DNA of 64,000 nt from Roseateles_B flavus (GTDB taxonomy: Bacteria > Pseudomonadota > Gammaproteobacteria > Burkholderiales > Burkholderiaceae_C), in assembly GCF_039872765.1 (NCBI RefSeq), contig NZ_JBDPZC010000001.1, positions 1,054,001 through 1,118,000 of the forward strand, written 5' to 3'. Below, one piece after another: positions 27,653-35,490 of the stretch (positions are counted from its first letter, which is position 1; every line of letters begins with the position of its first letter). Below the pieces are notes generated by a model. The model saw only the letters and a program-made list of their open reading frames with translations, had not been told where the DNA came from and did not search any database. The position numbers and the translations under genes were made by a program.

Positions 27653-28302
27653 CGTTTCTCCTTACACGCCGTCCACACTGGTCGAAACCAGCCTGCACGG
27701 CGCGCGCACCACATCGCACGGGGCGTGAGCCCGCGGGCGACCGACATCAGCACGAGAAACGCGGTGGAACCGAGGAAGGAATCGCCCTGGACTGCTGGAG
27801 ATCGCGAAGCTCGCGATCAGGCCGGCAGCGTTGGCGCGTGCGCTTCAACAGGTGGCGCGGAGCCTCCCTCCCGTGAACACGCCACCATCGTTGGCGCGAC
27901 CCGGCCGCGGCTGATGCGGGGCAGGCAGCCGGTCAGCGACCGGGGCTGCGCGCGCATGCGGCGGGGGGTGGGGGGATTGCTGGGATTCATCCGCGAGGAA
28001 CTGCTGGGCGCTGGCATGAGGCCTCCGGCTCTTGGCCGGGTGGCCTCACACGATGAAAAACCTTATTCGTGCCGGTCGCGGGGGTGTAGCCCCTCGACCA
28101 GGCGTGGTCCGTACTGCGTTGCTCTTCCGTACCAGCCCACCGACCGCCGCTGTCGCTTGGGGACAGGGCCCGCCGGGCAGGCAGACACGTTGCTTCACCA
28201 AATTGTGAGGGCCTTGACGGGGGCAGCGGCTTGCGCCGCGGACCGCCTGTTCCAGGCCCCACCACCCCTGCGTTCTTTGCATCCCCGCGGCTCACCCGCA
28301 GG
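27653..28302 (-). other. Long non-coding leader region upstream of rne
   Basis: No convincing gene lies in the ~650 bases before rne. It contains a perfect 8-bp hairpin, GATCGCGA (27800-27807) with TCGCGATC (27811-27818), about 150 bases before the rne start, and other GC-rich stems. In E. coli the long rne leader carries hairpins through which RNase E limits its own mRNA; a similar role here is inference. The frames crossing this region have skewed composition typical of antisense shadow reading. Confidence 0.45.
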
Positions 28303-28308
28303 TAAAAT
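28303..28308 (+). promoter_or_regulatory. Candidate -10 element for rluC
   Basis: TAAAAT in an AT-rich stretch. The nearest -35-like hexamer, TTGCAT (28277-28282), is 20 bases away. Transcription from here would give a leader of roughly 20 or 135 bases depending on the rluC start used. Confidence 0.35.
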
Positions 28309-28451
28309 CAGAAAAATCAAATACTTAGAACGCAATCGTGGTACGGAAGATTATAGGGGCTAAAGGTCGCAGCCCGAGTTCGGGAAGCGACCAGGCTGCC
28401 AGGCGCCCCGCGGCGCCGGCACAGCCCGGGCGCGGCAAGGCGTCCACCACG

Positions 28452-29537
28452 ATGAAACGGGGTGAAACACCGCGTTCGGCGCCGACCTCCGGCGCCGCAA
28501 GCCAGGCCGGCGCCCGGCTGCCGTCCCCCGCGCAGGGGACAGCCGCCGCGCTCAAGCCCGCGCCGGCCGTGCAGTTGCTCACCATCGACGAAGGCTCCGC
28601 CGGCCAGCGCCTGGACAACTTCCTGCTGAAGGTGCTCAAGGGCGTGCCCAAGACCCATGTCTACCGTGTGATCCGCGCCGGCGAGGTGCGGGTCAACAAG
28701 GGCCGGGCCCAGGCCGACACCCGCCTGGAGCTGGGCGACGTGGTCCGCGTGCCGCCGGTGCGCCTGCCGGAGCGCAGCACCGCAGCCCAGCCGCCGGTGC
28801 CCGCACGCGAGTTCCCGGTGGTCTTCGAGGACGAGCACCTGATCGCCATCAACAAGCCCGCCGGCGTGGCCGTGCATGGCGGCTCGGGCGTGAGCTTCGG
28901 CGTGATCGAGCAGTTGCGCCAGGCTCGGCCGCAGGCCAAGTTCCTGGAGCTGGTGCACCGCCTGGACAAGGAGACCTCCGGCCTGCTGCTGATCGCCAAG
29001 AAGCGCAGCGCCCTCAACGCCCTGCAGGACCAGTTCCGGGACCGCGAGACGGGCAAGACCTATGCCGCCCTGGTCTGGGGCGCCTGGCCCAAGGGGCAGA
29101 CGGTGATCGACGTGCCCCTGCTGAAGTTCGTCGGCAGCGACGGCGAGCGCTGGGTGCGCGCCGTGACCTCCTCTCACGACCCCGGCGCCGAGCAGGCCAA
29201 GCGCTCCATCAGCCTGGTGAAGCTGGCCGAGATCCTGCCCGGCTTCAGCCTGGTGGACGTGACCATCAAGACCGGGCGCACCCACCAGATCCGCGTGCAC
29301 CTGGCCCAGGCGGGCCATGCCATTGCGGGTGATCCGAAATATGGCGATTTCGAGGCCAACAAGGCCCTGGCCCGCGGCGAGACCGTGCCCGGCCTTCGCT
29401 TCGACCGCATGTTCCTGCATGCGCGTCGCCTGCGTTTCGCCCACCCTGCCGACGGCCAGGAGATCGAGTTGACGGCACCCTTGCCGGACGAGTGCGAATC
29501 CCTGCTGACCCAGCTGCGTCAAGGCCAAGCCCGATGA
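28452..29537 (+). CDS. rluC: 23S rRNA pseudouridine synthase RluC-type
   Basis: A pseudouridine synthase of the RluA/C/D family, probably acting on 23S rRNA. It has an N-terminal S4 RNA-binding domain (AGQRLDNFLL, then VIRAGEVRVNKGRAQ). The catalytic Asp is in HRLDKETSGLLL. The later KTGRTHQIRVHLA and HARRLRF blocks are typical. The start is uncertain: ATG 28452 gives 361 residues, while a GTG at 28338 would add 38 residues with atypical codons (ATA, AAA). Its stop overlaps the next gene (ATGA). Its place divergent from rne supports RluC. Confidence 0.92.
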   Translation: MKRGETPRSAPTSGAASQAGARLPSPAQGTAAALKPAPAVQLLTIDEGSAGQRLDNFLLKVLKGVPKTHVYRVIRAGEVRVNKGRAQADTRLELGDVVRVPPVRLPERSTAAQPPVPAREFPVVFEDEHLIAINKPAGVAVHGGSGVSFGVIEQLRQARPQAKFLELVHRLDKETSGLLLIAKKRSALNALQDQFRDRETGKTYAALVWGAWPKGQTVIDVPLLKFVGSDGERWVRAVTSSHDPGAEQAKRSISLVKLAEILPGFSLVDVTIKTGRTHQIRVHLAQAGHAIAGDPKYGDFEANKALARGETVPGLRFDRMFLHARRLRFAHPADGQEIELTAPLPDECESLLTQLRQGQAR

Positions 29538-30202
29538 ACGATCCCCGACCCCAAAGCTACGACCTCATCGTCTTCGACTGGGACGGCACCCTGTTCGACT
29601 CCACGGCCCTCATCGTGCAGGCCATCCAGGGCGCCGCCGCCGATCTGGGCCTGCCCGTGCCCCCGCGCGAGCGCGCCGCGCACGTGATCGGCCTGGGGCT
29701 CTACGAGGCCCTGGCCATCGCCATGCCCGAGCTGCCGCGCGAGCGCTATGCCGAGATGGGCCAGGCCTACCGCAAGCACTATTTCGCCCAGCACGAGGCC
29801 CTGTGTCTCTTTGGCGGGGTCGAGGATCTGCTGCAGGCGCTCAAGGCGCGGCACCACTGGCTGGCCATCGCCACGGGCAAGAGCCGCAGCGGACTGGATG
29901 AGGCCCTGCGCCACGTCGCCCTGCACGGCGTCTTCGATGCCAGCCGCACGGCCGACGAGACCCAGAGCAAGCCGCACCCGCTGATGCTGGAGGAGCTGAT
30001 GCGCGAGTTCGCCGTGGAGCCCGAGCGCACGCTGATGATCGGCGACACCACGCATGACCTGCAGCTGGCCCGCAATGCCGGCTGCGCCGCGCTGGGCGTC
30101 AGCTACGGCGCCCACGACCCCGAGCATTTCGAGGCCTTCGAGCCGGTGCACATCGCCCACTCGGTGCCCGAGCTGCATGACTGGCTGCTGAAGCACGCCT
30201 GA
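29534..30202 (+). CDS. HAD superfamily phosphatase, Gph-like
   Basis: A 222-residue haloacid dehalogenase-type hydrolase close to phosphoglycolate phosphatase. Motif I is FDWDGTLFDS with the nucleophile Asp, motif II is ATGKSRSGL, and motifs III/IV are KPHPLMLEE and MIGDTTHDLQLA. The cap domain is of the small helical type. The substrate is probably phosphoglycolate or a similar small phosphate, but this is family inference. It is coupled to rluC by an ATGA overlap. Confidence 0.88.
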   Translation: MNDPRPQSYDLIVFDWDGTLFDSTALIVQAIQGAAADLGLPVPPRERAAHVIGLGLYEALAIAMPELPRERYAEMGQAYRKHYFAQHEALCLFGGVEDLLQALKARHHWLAIATGKSRSGLDEALRHVALHGVFDASRTADETQSKPHPLMLEELMREFAVEPERTLMIGDTTHDLQLARNAGCAALGVSYGAHDPEHFEAFEPVHIAHSVPELHDWLLKHA

Positions 30203-30217
30203 CAAGACCTGACCCCA
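30203..30217 (+). repeat. Dispersed 16-base motif, copy 2
   Basis: CAAGACCTGACCCCA directly follows the stop codon of the HAD gene and ends just before the Rieske gene. It is exact except for its first base. Confidence 0.7.
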
Positions 30218-30220
30218 TCC

Positions 30221-30616
30221 ATGGACTCCAGCGACAAGACCCCCACCGGCGATGGCCTGCCTCTGTGCGACTCCTCCACGCTGCAGGAGCGCGGCAAGGC
30301 GCACTGCTTCGAGGTGCTGCAGTACGGCCAGCCGGCCAGCGCCTTCGCCCTGCGTTTCGAAGGCCAGGCCGTGGCCTACCTGAACCGCTGCGCGCATGTG
30401 CCCACCGAGATGGACTGGCAGGAAGGCGAATTCCTGGACAGCGACAAGCGCTACATCATCTGCTCCATCCACGGCGCCGTGTACGACCCGCTCAGCGGCC
30501 GCTGCGTGACCGGCATGTGCGGCCGCATCGGTCTGCACAAGATCGAGGTGCAGGAGCGGGAGGGCAAGGTCTATTGGTATCCTAGCCGCGACACCAAGCC
30601 CGCATTCGAGGACTGA
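30221..30616 (+). CDS. Rieske [2Fe-2S] domain protein
   Basis: A 131-residue soluble ferredoxin-like protein. The cluster ligands are Cys57 and His59 (RCAHV) and Cys81 and His84 (CSIHG), the normal C-x-H and C-x-x-H pair. It lacks a signal peptide and membrane segment, so it is a cytoplasmic Rieske ferredoxin rather than a bc1 subunit. Its electron partner is unknown. The order rluC-HAD-Rieske-peptidase recurs in betaproteobacteria. It starts 18 bases after the HAD stop, with the dispersed motif in the gap. Confidence 0.92.
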   Translation: MDSSDKTPTGDGLPLCDSSTLQERGKAHCFEVLQYGQPASAFALRFEGQAVAYLNRCAHVPTEMDWQEGEFLDSDKRYIICSIHGAVYDPLSGRCVTGMCGRIGLHKIEVQEREGKVYWYPSRDTKPAFED

Positions 30617-30677
30617 GCCCGCCCATCACATCCCCCGGGCCGGCAGCCTGCACAGGCCCTCGCATCCAATACCCGCC

Positions 30678-31715
30678 ATGAATCCCAACGACGAACCGCC
30701 GCGCATCCTGCCCGACGCCACGGCCCGCCCTGAAGACATGCTCAAGGCCGCACCCGGGCCTGAGCGCGCGCCAGCACCTGCGACGGCCGCTGCGGCAGGC
30801 TACGAGCCGCTGCTGGCCCAGTTCGCCCAGGACTTCCTGCGCGACCGCCGCGCCGAGCGCCGCTGGCGCACCTTCTTCCGCCTGCTGTGGCTGGGCCTGG
30901 TGCTGTTCCTGTTCTGGGCCCTGTTCTTCCAGCCTCACCACGTCACGGCGCCGAACACGCCGCACACGGCATTGGTCGAGGTGCGCGGCGAGATCTCGGC
31001 GGACACCGAGGCCAGCGCCGAGCTGATGCTCTCCGCCCTGCGCAGCGCCTTCGAGGACCAGGGCGCGCAGGCCGTGGTGCTGCGCATCAACTCGCCCGGC
31101 GGCAGCCCGGTGCAGGCGGGCATCGTCTATGACGAGATCCAGCGCCTCAAGGCCAAGCATGGCAAGAAGGTCTATGCCGTGGTCGAGGAGATCTGTGCCT
31201 CCGGGGCCTACTACATCGCCGCCGCGGCCGACGAGATCTTCGTGGACAAGGCCAGCATCGTCGGTTCCATCGGCGTGCTGATGGACGGCTTCGGCTTCAC
31301 CGGCCTCATGGACAAGCTGGGCATCGAGCGCCGCCTGCTCACCGCCGGCGAGAACAAGGGCATGCTGGACCCCTACAGCAAGGAGAACCCGCGCCAGAAG
31401 GCCTATGCCCAGGCCATGCTGGACCAGATCCACCGCCAGTTCATCGCCGTCGTGCGCGAAGGCCGCGGTGACCGCCTCAAGGAAACGCCCGAGATGTTCT
31501 CCGGCCTCTTCTGGAACGGCGAGGAGGCCGTCAAGCTGGGCCTGGCGGACGGCCTGGGCAACCTCGACTTCGTGGCCCGCGAGGTGGTCAAGGCCGAGGA
31601 GGTCATTGACTACACCCCGCGCGACAACGTGGCTGAGCGCCTGGCCAAGCGCTTCGGTGCGGCCATGGGCGAAGGCGCGGTGAAGGCCCTGCGCCAGCTG
31701 CCTGCCATCCACTGA
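30678..31715 (+). CDS. S49 family signal peptide peptidase (SppA/SohB-like)
   Basis: A 345-residue membrane-anchored peptidase that degrades cleaved signal peptides or membrane fragments. A Pro/Ala-rich N-terminal tail is followed by one membrane segment (about 66-84). The conserved LRINSPGG is near 136. The catalytic Ser175 is in EEICASGAYY and the Lys general base is Lys227 (GENKGML). The length fits the single-domain short form rather than E. coli SppA. It ends the rluC-HAD-Rieske-peptidase series. Confidence 0.9.
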   Translation: MNPNDEPPRILPDATARPEDMLKAAPGPERAPAPATAAAAGYEPLLAQFAQDFLRDRRAERRWRTFFRLLWLGLVLFLFWALFFQPHHVTAPNTPHTALVEVRGEISADTEASAELMLSALRSAFEDQGAQAVVLRINSPGGSPVQAGIVYDEIQRLKAKHGKKVYAVVEEICASGAYYIAAAADEIFVDKASIVGSIGVLMDGFGFTGLMDKLGIERRLLTAGENKGMLDPYSKENPRQKAYAQAMLDQIHRQFIAVVREGRGDRLKETPEMFSGLFWNGEEAVKLGLADGLGNLDFVAREVVKAEEVIDYTPRDNVAERLAKRFGAAMGEGAVKALRQLPAIH

Positions 31716-31737
31716 GCCGGCATCGCCCCATGAAGAA

Positions 31738-31756
31738 GGCCCTCCAGCGGAGGGCC
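31738..31756. terminator. Hairpin between convergent genes
   Basis: GGCCCTCC (31738-31745), a 3-base loop, and GGAGGGCC (31749-31756). Minus-strand reading gives a T/C-rich tail (TTCTTC), so it may end the PEP-CTERM gene transcript and also the peptidase transcript. Confidence 0.55.
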
Positions 31757-31774
31757 TACTTGCTTCTGGCGCCG

Positions 31775-31790
31775 TGGGGTCAGGTCTTGC
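31775..31790 (-). repeat. Dispersed 16-base motif, copy 3 (exact, overlaps a gene end)
   Basis: On the minus strand this reads GCAAGACCTGACCCCA and includes the last sense codons and the TGA stop (31780-31782) of the PEP-CTERM gene. Confidence 0.7.
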
Positions 31791-32844
31791 TGCGCCGGCG
31801 CGCGACCAGCGCGGCGGCCGCCGCGGCCAGGGCTGCGAGCCAGCCGGCCTGGGGCTCGGGCACCTGGTGGCCGTCCTGCGGCTTGGGCGTCGGGGTGAAG
31901 GGCTCCCAGCCGATCTCGAAGGCCTGGGAGATCGAGGCCCCGATCACCGTGCCTTCCACATGGCCCTGGCCGTAGAGCTCGGCCTTGGGCGCCAGCACGC
32001 TGCCGTCCACCCAGCCCAGCTTCACGCGGTTTGCCTTGGCCAGGTTGAACAGCACCTTGCCCTGTGCTTCCTGCACGGGCTTGAAGCCGCTGAAGCCGCC
32101 GGTCAGCTGCACATCGCCCTCGTTGAGGATGTTGATCACCACCCAGGCGTCCGCCGCCACATTGCTGAGCGTGAGGCTGGGCATCACCCAGCTGCCGCCC
32201 AGCTTGTTCTTGCTGCCCAGCAGGATGTCGAAGACCTCGACGGCCCCGGCCTTGCCGCTGCCGCTCAGGCTGATGTCGCTCCAGGGCTGGGCCACGGTGC
32301 CGGTGCTGGCCAGCGTGGCCAGCGAGCCGGACAGCGCCGTCAGCTGGTTCTGCGCCGCCTTGAAGTCCACCACGCCGCTGATCTTGGGCTCGGCGCGCAG
32401 GTCCAGGTAGCTGGACGAGCCCTTGTTCTGGCCGCCGAAGACGCCGTAGCTGTTGCCGTAGTGGGCGAGTGCTGGATCCCAGGGCACCAGATTGCCTTCG
32501 CCGGCGCTGCTGTCCTTCACGGAACCGGGCGCCGAGGAGTAGATGCGCCCGTTGGTGAATTTCACGTCACCGCCCACCACCAGCGCCGGGCCCGTGCTGC
32601 CGGCCGGTGCGCGATAGCCCACGCTGAGCCCGTTGGCGGTCAGCGAGCCACCGACGGCCAGCCGGCCTTCCACGTCATTGGCGGCCTTGACGTCGCCGAA
32701 GATGAAGGCGCTGTACTGTGCGGCCACACCCAGGTCGATCAGCGGTGCGGCGGCTGCACCTTGTGCCAGTGCAAGACCAGTGAGCCCCGCGATCCAGACC
32801 CGCGCGCTGCGCGCCGTAGCCGCTTCCTTTTGCTTCCTGTGCAT
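31780..32844 (-). CDS. Choice-of-anchor A domain protein with PEP-CTERM sorting signal
   Basis: A 354-residue exported protein. The signal peptide is basic then hydrophobic (VWIAGLTGLALAQGAAAAP, cleavage near 33). The body matches the choice-of-anchor A pattern, with FIFGDVKAANDVEGRLAVGG near the start and a long beta-rich domain. The C-terminus has the three-part PEP-CTERM signal: VPEP, a hydrophobic stretch (WLAALAAAAAALVA), then RRRSKT. Exosortases cut this signal and link the protein to the cell surface or to exopolysaccharide assembly. An exosortase B gene is present at 61898-62782. The start at 32844 has GAGGGAAAAC upstream. Confidence 0.88.
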   Translation of the reverse strand: MHRKQKEAATARSARVWIAGLTGLALAQGAAAAPLIDLGVAAQYSAFIFGDVKAANDVEGRLAVGGSLTANGLSVGYRAPAGSTGPALVVGGDVKFTNGRIYSSAPGSVKDSSAGEGNLVPWDPALAHYGNSYGVFGGQNKGSSSYLDLRAEPKISGVVDFKAAQNQLTALSGSLATLASTGTVAQPWSDISLSGSGKAGAVEVFDILLGSKNKLGGSWVMPSLTLSNVAADAWVVINILNEGDVQLTGGFSGFKPVQEAQGKVLFNLAKANRVKLGWVDGSVLAPKAELYGQGHVEGTVIGASISQAFEIGWEPFTPTPKPQDGHQVPEPQAGWLAALAAAAAALVARRRSKT

Positions 32845-32972
32845 CGTTTTCCCTCGACGTCCTTGGCGGTAACCGCCTTGTGAATGGCGAACGAATTCTA
32901 GAAAGCGTGTTGTTACAAACAATCCCCGTGATCAGGGTGGTATGCAATTGGTTTTGTGCGATTTGCACGAAT

Positions 32973-33752
32973 TCAGGGCGAGGCACCGGGGCGTGGCTCT
33001 GGGGCGGAATGGGCGGGCGGTGAGGCGGTTTGCCGGGGCAGCACGAAGACATGGTCGTAGCCGTTTTCGCCCAGCGCATGGAGGCCCGGGGCCTTGCCAG
33101 CGGCGGACCTGGCGGGCTTCAGCGCATGGACCTTGCAATCGGATCCCATGCAGAACCAGGACTCTGACGCCTCCCGGTAGGCCACCAGCACATGCGCCAT
33201 CCGCCGCTGGAGCAGCGCGCCGGCGGGACGCAGGCCGGCGGTGGGCGCGATGAAGCCCGCATCGCCGCCGCTTGCGTGGAAGTTGCCGGCCAGGGCGATG
33301 AGGAAGCTTTCGGGCGGTGTCCGGTCCAGCTCGCGGGCCATGGCGGCTTCGTAGGCCGCCTGGTCGGGATGGGCCTCGGGAGGCGCAAAGCCGATCAGGT
33401 CCAGGCGCTGCTGCGCCTGCAGGGACTTCAAGGCGCGCAGCAGCCCCACCATGGCCTGCGAGGCCCGCCCGTCCTGGCCGCGCCAGAAGGGATGGGCCTC
33501 ATCCAGGGCATCCCGAGGTACTTCCAGTGCCACCGTGAGCCGGCGTCCGCCGGCCTCGGCCAGCAGCGTGCGCACCAGGCATTCCACCAGTGCCGGGACC
33601 TCGACGCTGCCGTGGAGCTCGCCGAGGAAGAGGCCGTCGCGGTTCAGCAGCGGCGCCAGGGTCTCCCGGTCCGGGCAGTCGACGGCCGCGGCGCGGACGG
33701 GCGGTGAGCACAGCAGGGCCAGGGCCAGGGAGGCCAGCAGGGGGCGCTTCAT
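32973..33752 (-). CDS. Exported protein resembling the ChaN/Tiki haem-binding family
   Basis: A roughly 259-residue protein with a signal peptide (MKRPLLASLALALLCSPPVRA). The mature part has GLFLGELHGSVEVPALVE, LTVALEVPRDALD and LIALAGNFHAS, which resemble the spaced acidic/His motifs of the ChaN / erythromycin-esterase-like superfamily. A lone Cys pair lies near the C-terminus (WFCMGSDCKVH). The function is not established: haem binding, peptidase-like or esterase-like activity are all conceivable. A start 15 bases upstream (33767) is also possible. A ~130-base gap lies between it and the PEP-CTERM gene downstream on the same strand. Confidence 0.6.
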   Translation of the reverse strand: MKRPLLASLALALLCSPPVRAAAVDCPDRETLAPLLNRDGLFLGELHGSVEVPALVECLVRTLLAEAGGRRLTVALEVPRDALDEAHPFWRGQDGRASQAMVGLLRALKSLQAQQRLDLIGFAPPEAHPDQAAYEAAMARELDRTPPESFLIALAGNFHASGGDAGFIAPTAGLRPAGALLQRRMAHVLVAYREASESWFCMGSDCKVHALKPARSAAGKAPGLHALGENGYDHVFVLPRQTASPPAHSAPEPRPGASP

Positions 33753-33842
33753 CGGTGCGTGAACCATGGGCGTTAGGGGCCTGCATCATCGCACCGTGGC
33801 AGGCCCCTGCGCCCCTTGCCTGAAGCAGGCCTGAAGAGCAGC

Positions 33843-35285
33843 TCAGGGCTGCACGTAGGCCGTCTTCACCGTCGTGTAGAACTCCGCCGCATAGCTGCCC
33901 TGCTCGCGCGGGCCCATGCTGGAGCCCTTGCGGCCGCCGAAGGGCACGTGGTAGTCCACGCCCGCGGTCGGCACGTTGACCATCACCATGCCGGCTTGTG
34001 CGTGGCGCTTAAAGTGGCTGGCGTACTTGAGCGAGGTGGTGCAGATGCCGGCGGCCAGGCCGAAGGGCGTGTCGTTGGACAGCGCGAGGGCGTGCTCGTA
34101 GCTGTCGGCTGGCAGCACGCTGGCGACGGGGCCGAAGATCTCCTCGCGGCAGTGCTGCATGCCGTTGTCGCAGTCGGCGAAGAGGGCGGGCTGGAGGTAG
34201 AAGCCGGGCTTGTCCAGCTGCAGGCGTTCGCCGCCGCAGACCAGGCGGGCGCCCTCGGCCTTGGCGATGTCGATGTAGCGCAGGTCCTGGGCCAGCTGGG
34301 CTTCGTCGACCACGGGGCCGATCTGGGTCTGGGGGTCCAGGGCGTCGCCCACGCGCAGGGCGCGGGCGGCCTCGCCCAGCGCCTGCACGAAGCGCGGGTA
34401 GATGCCCTTCTGCACGATGATGCGCGAGGACGCCGTGCAGCGCTGGCCCGTCGAGAAGAAGGCGCTTTGCAGCACCGAGTTCACGGCTACGTCGAGGTCG
34501 GCGTCATCCAGCACGATGCAGGGGTTCTTGCCGCCCATCTCCAGCTGGAAGCGCGCGCCACGTGTTACCGCGGCCTGCGCCACGCGCTGGCCCGTGCCCA
34601 CCGAGCCCGTAAAGCTGATCGCCGCCACCCGGCGGTCGTCCAGCAGGGCCTGGCCCACCTGGGAGCCAGGGCCCATCACCAGGTTGAAGACACCCGCCGG
34701 CAGCCCGGCGCGGCTGATGATCTCGGTCAGGGCCCAGGCCGAGCCGGGCACGAGGTCGGCCGGCTTCAGCACCACGGTGTTGCCGAAGGCCAGGGCGGGA
34801 GCGATCTTCCAGGCCGGAATCGCCGCGGGGAAGTTCCAGGGCGTGATCAGACCGACGACGCCGACGGGCTCGCGGGTGATCTCCACCTCCACGCCAGGGC
34901 GCACCGAGGCCAGCTTCTCGCCGCGCAGGCGCAGGGCTTCCTGGGCGAAGAACTTGAAGATGGCGCCGGCCCGGGCCACCTCGCCGATGCCCTCCGGCCG
35001 GGTTTTGCCTTCTTCCCGGGACAGCAGGGTGCCCAGCTCCTCCTTGCGGGCCAGGATCTCGCTGCCGATGCGGTCCAGGGCATCCGCGCGGACCTGCGGG
35101 CTGCTGAGGCCCCAGGCCGGCGCGGCCTCGGCGGCGGCGGCGATGGCGCGTTCGGCCAGGGCGGCATCCGCCTGGGCATAGCGGCCGATCACATCACGGG
35201 TGTCGGAAGGGTTGAGGTTGTCGCGCAGGCGCGGGCCGTCCAGCCATTCGCCGCCGATGTAGAGAGGGTGCAGGGGTGCGCTCAT
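33843..35285 (-). CDS. NAD(P)-dependent aldehyde dehydrogenase, probably 2,5-dioxovalerate type
   Basis: A 480-residue aldehyde dehydrogenase. The conserved blocks are LITPWNFPAAIPAWKIAPAL, SFTGSVGTGQRV, the Glu in LEMGGKNP, and the nucleophile Cys in STGQRCTASSR. The C-terminal PTAGVDYHVPFGGRKGSS is a hallmark of alpha-ketoglutarate semialdehyde (2,5-dioxovalerate) dehydrogenases such as B. subtilis YcbD, which act in glucarate, arabinose or hydroxyproline breakdown. No other gene of those pathways is next to it, so the substrate is inference. The ATG at 35285 is chosen; an upstream frame continues into the promoter. Confidence 0.85.
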   Translation of the reverse strand: MSAPLHPLYIGGEWLDGPRLRDNLNPSDTRDVIGRYAQADAALAERAIAAAAEAAPAWGLSSPQVRADALDRIGSEILARKEELGTLLSREEGKTRPEGIGEVARAGAIFKFFAQEALRLRGEKLASVRPGVEVEITREPVGVVGLITPWNFPAAIPAWKIAPALAFGNTVVLKPADLVPGSAWALTEIISRAGLPAGVFNLVMGPGSQVGQALLDDRRVAAISFTGSVGTGQRVAQAAVTRGARFQLEMGGKNPCIVLDDADLDVAVNSVLQSAFFSTGQRCTASSRIIVQKGIYPRFVQALGEAARALRVGDALDPQTQIGPVVDEAQLAQDLRYIDIAKAEGARLVCGGERLQLDKPGFYLQPALFADCDNGMQHCREEIFGPVASVLPADSYEHALALSNDTPFGLAAGICTTSLKYASHFKRHAQAGMVMVNVPTAGVDYHVPFGGRKGSSMGPREQGSYAAEFYTTVKTAYVQP

Positions 35286-35311
35286 GGGCTTGTCTCGCAG
35301 GGTTTGATGTG

Positions 35312-35328
35312 AATATTGTAGATATATT
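35312..35328. promoter_or_regulatory. AT-rich hyphenated palindrome upstream of the aldehyde dehydrogenase
   Basis: AATAT (35312-35316), 7 bases, ATATT (35324-35328), within a conspicuously AT-rich patch 27 bases before the start codon. It could be an operator for a substrate-responsive regulator or part of the promoter (TACAAT reads on the minus strand at 35320-35315). Confidence 0.35.
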
Positions 35329-35420
35329 TGAAAAACTGCGTGGTCCCACATCATGCAGCGGCTGTTCCCGGCGCACCAGCCGTCGGATCAAGGCCGGCGG
35401 CGGCTGGCCCCGCCGGCTGC

Positions 35421-35490
35421 CCTTTGGCTGCATTTGGCTGCTCAGGGCCGCTCAGGGCCGCTCAGCGCTGCTCCGGGCTGCTCCGGGCGG
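35421..35490 (-). repeat. Degenerate 10-base tandem repeat at the end of the DUF2325 gene
   Basis: Seven 10-base blocks in register: CCTTTGGCTG, CATTTGGCTG, CTCAGGGCCG twice, CTCAGCGCTG, CTCCGGGCTG, CTCCGGGCGG. The array spans the stop codon and the last residues of the gene. A 10-base unit changes reading frame when copies are gained or lost. Confidence 0.6.

Noticed and set aside
27653..28337. A hidden gene between rne and rluC
   Set aside because: Frames are short or skewed, with no start signal or conserved motif; better explained as divergent leaders and promoters.
24809..28363. A 1184-codon open frame on the plus strand antisense to rne
   Set aside because: Its product is a monotonous Ala/Leu/Arg/Gly sequence running opposite a fully recognisable RNase E; long antisense frames are expected in this codon-biased GC-rich DNA.
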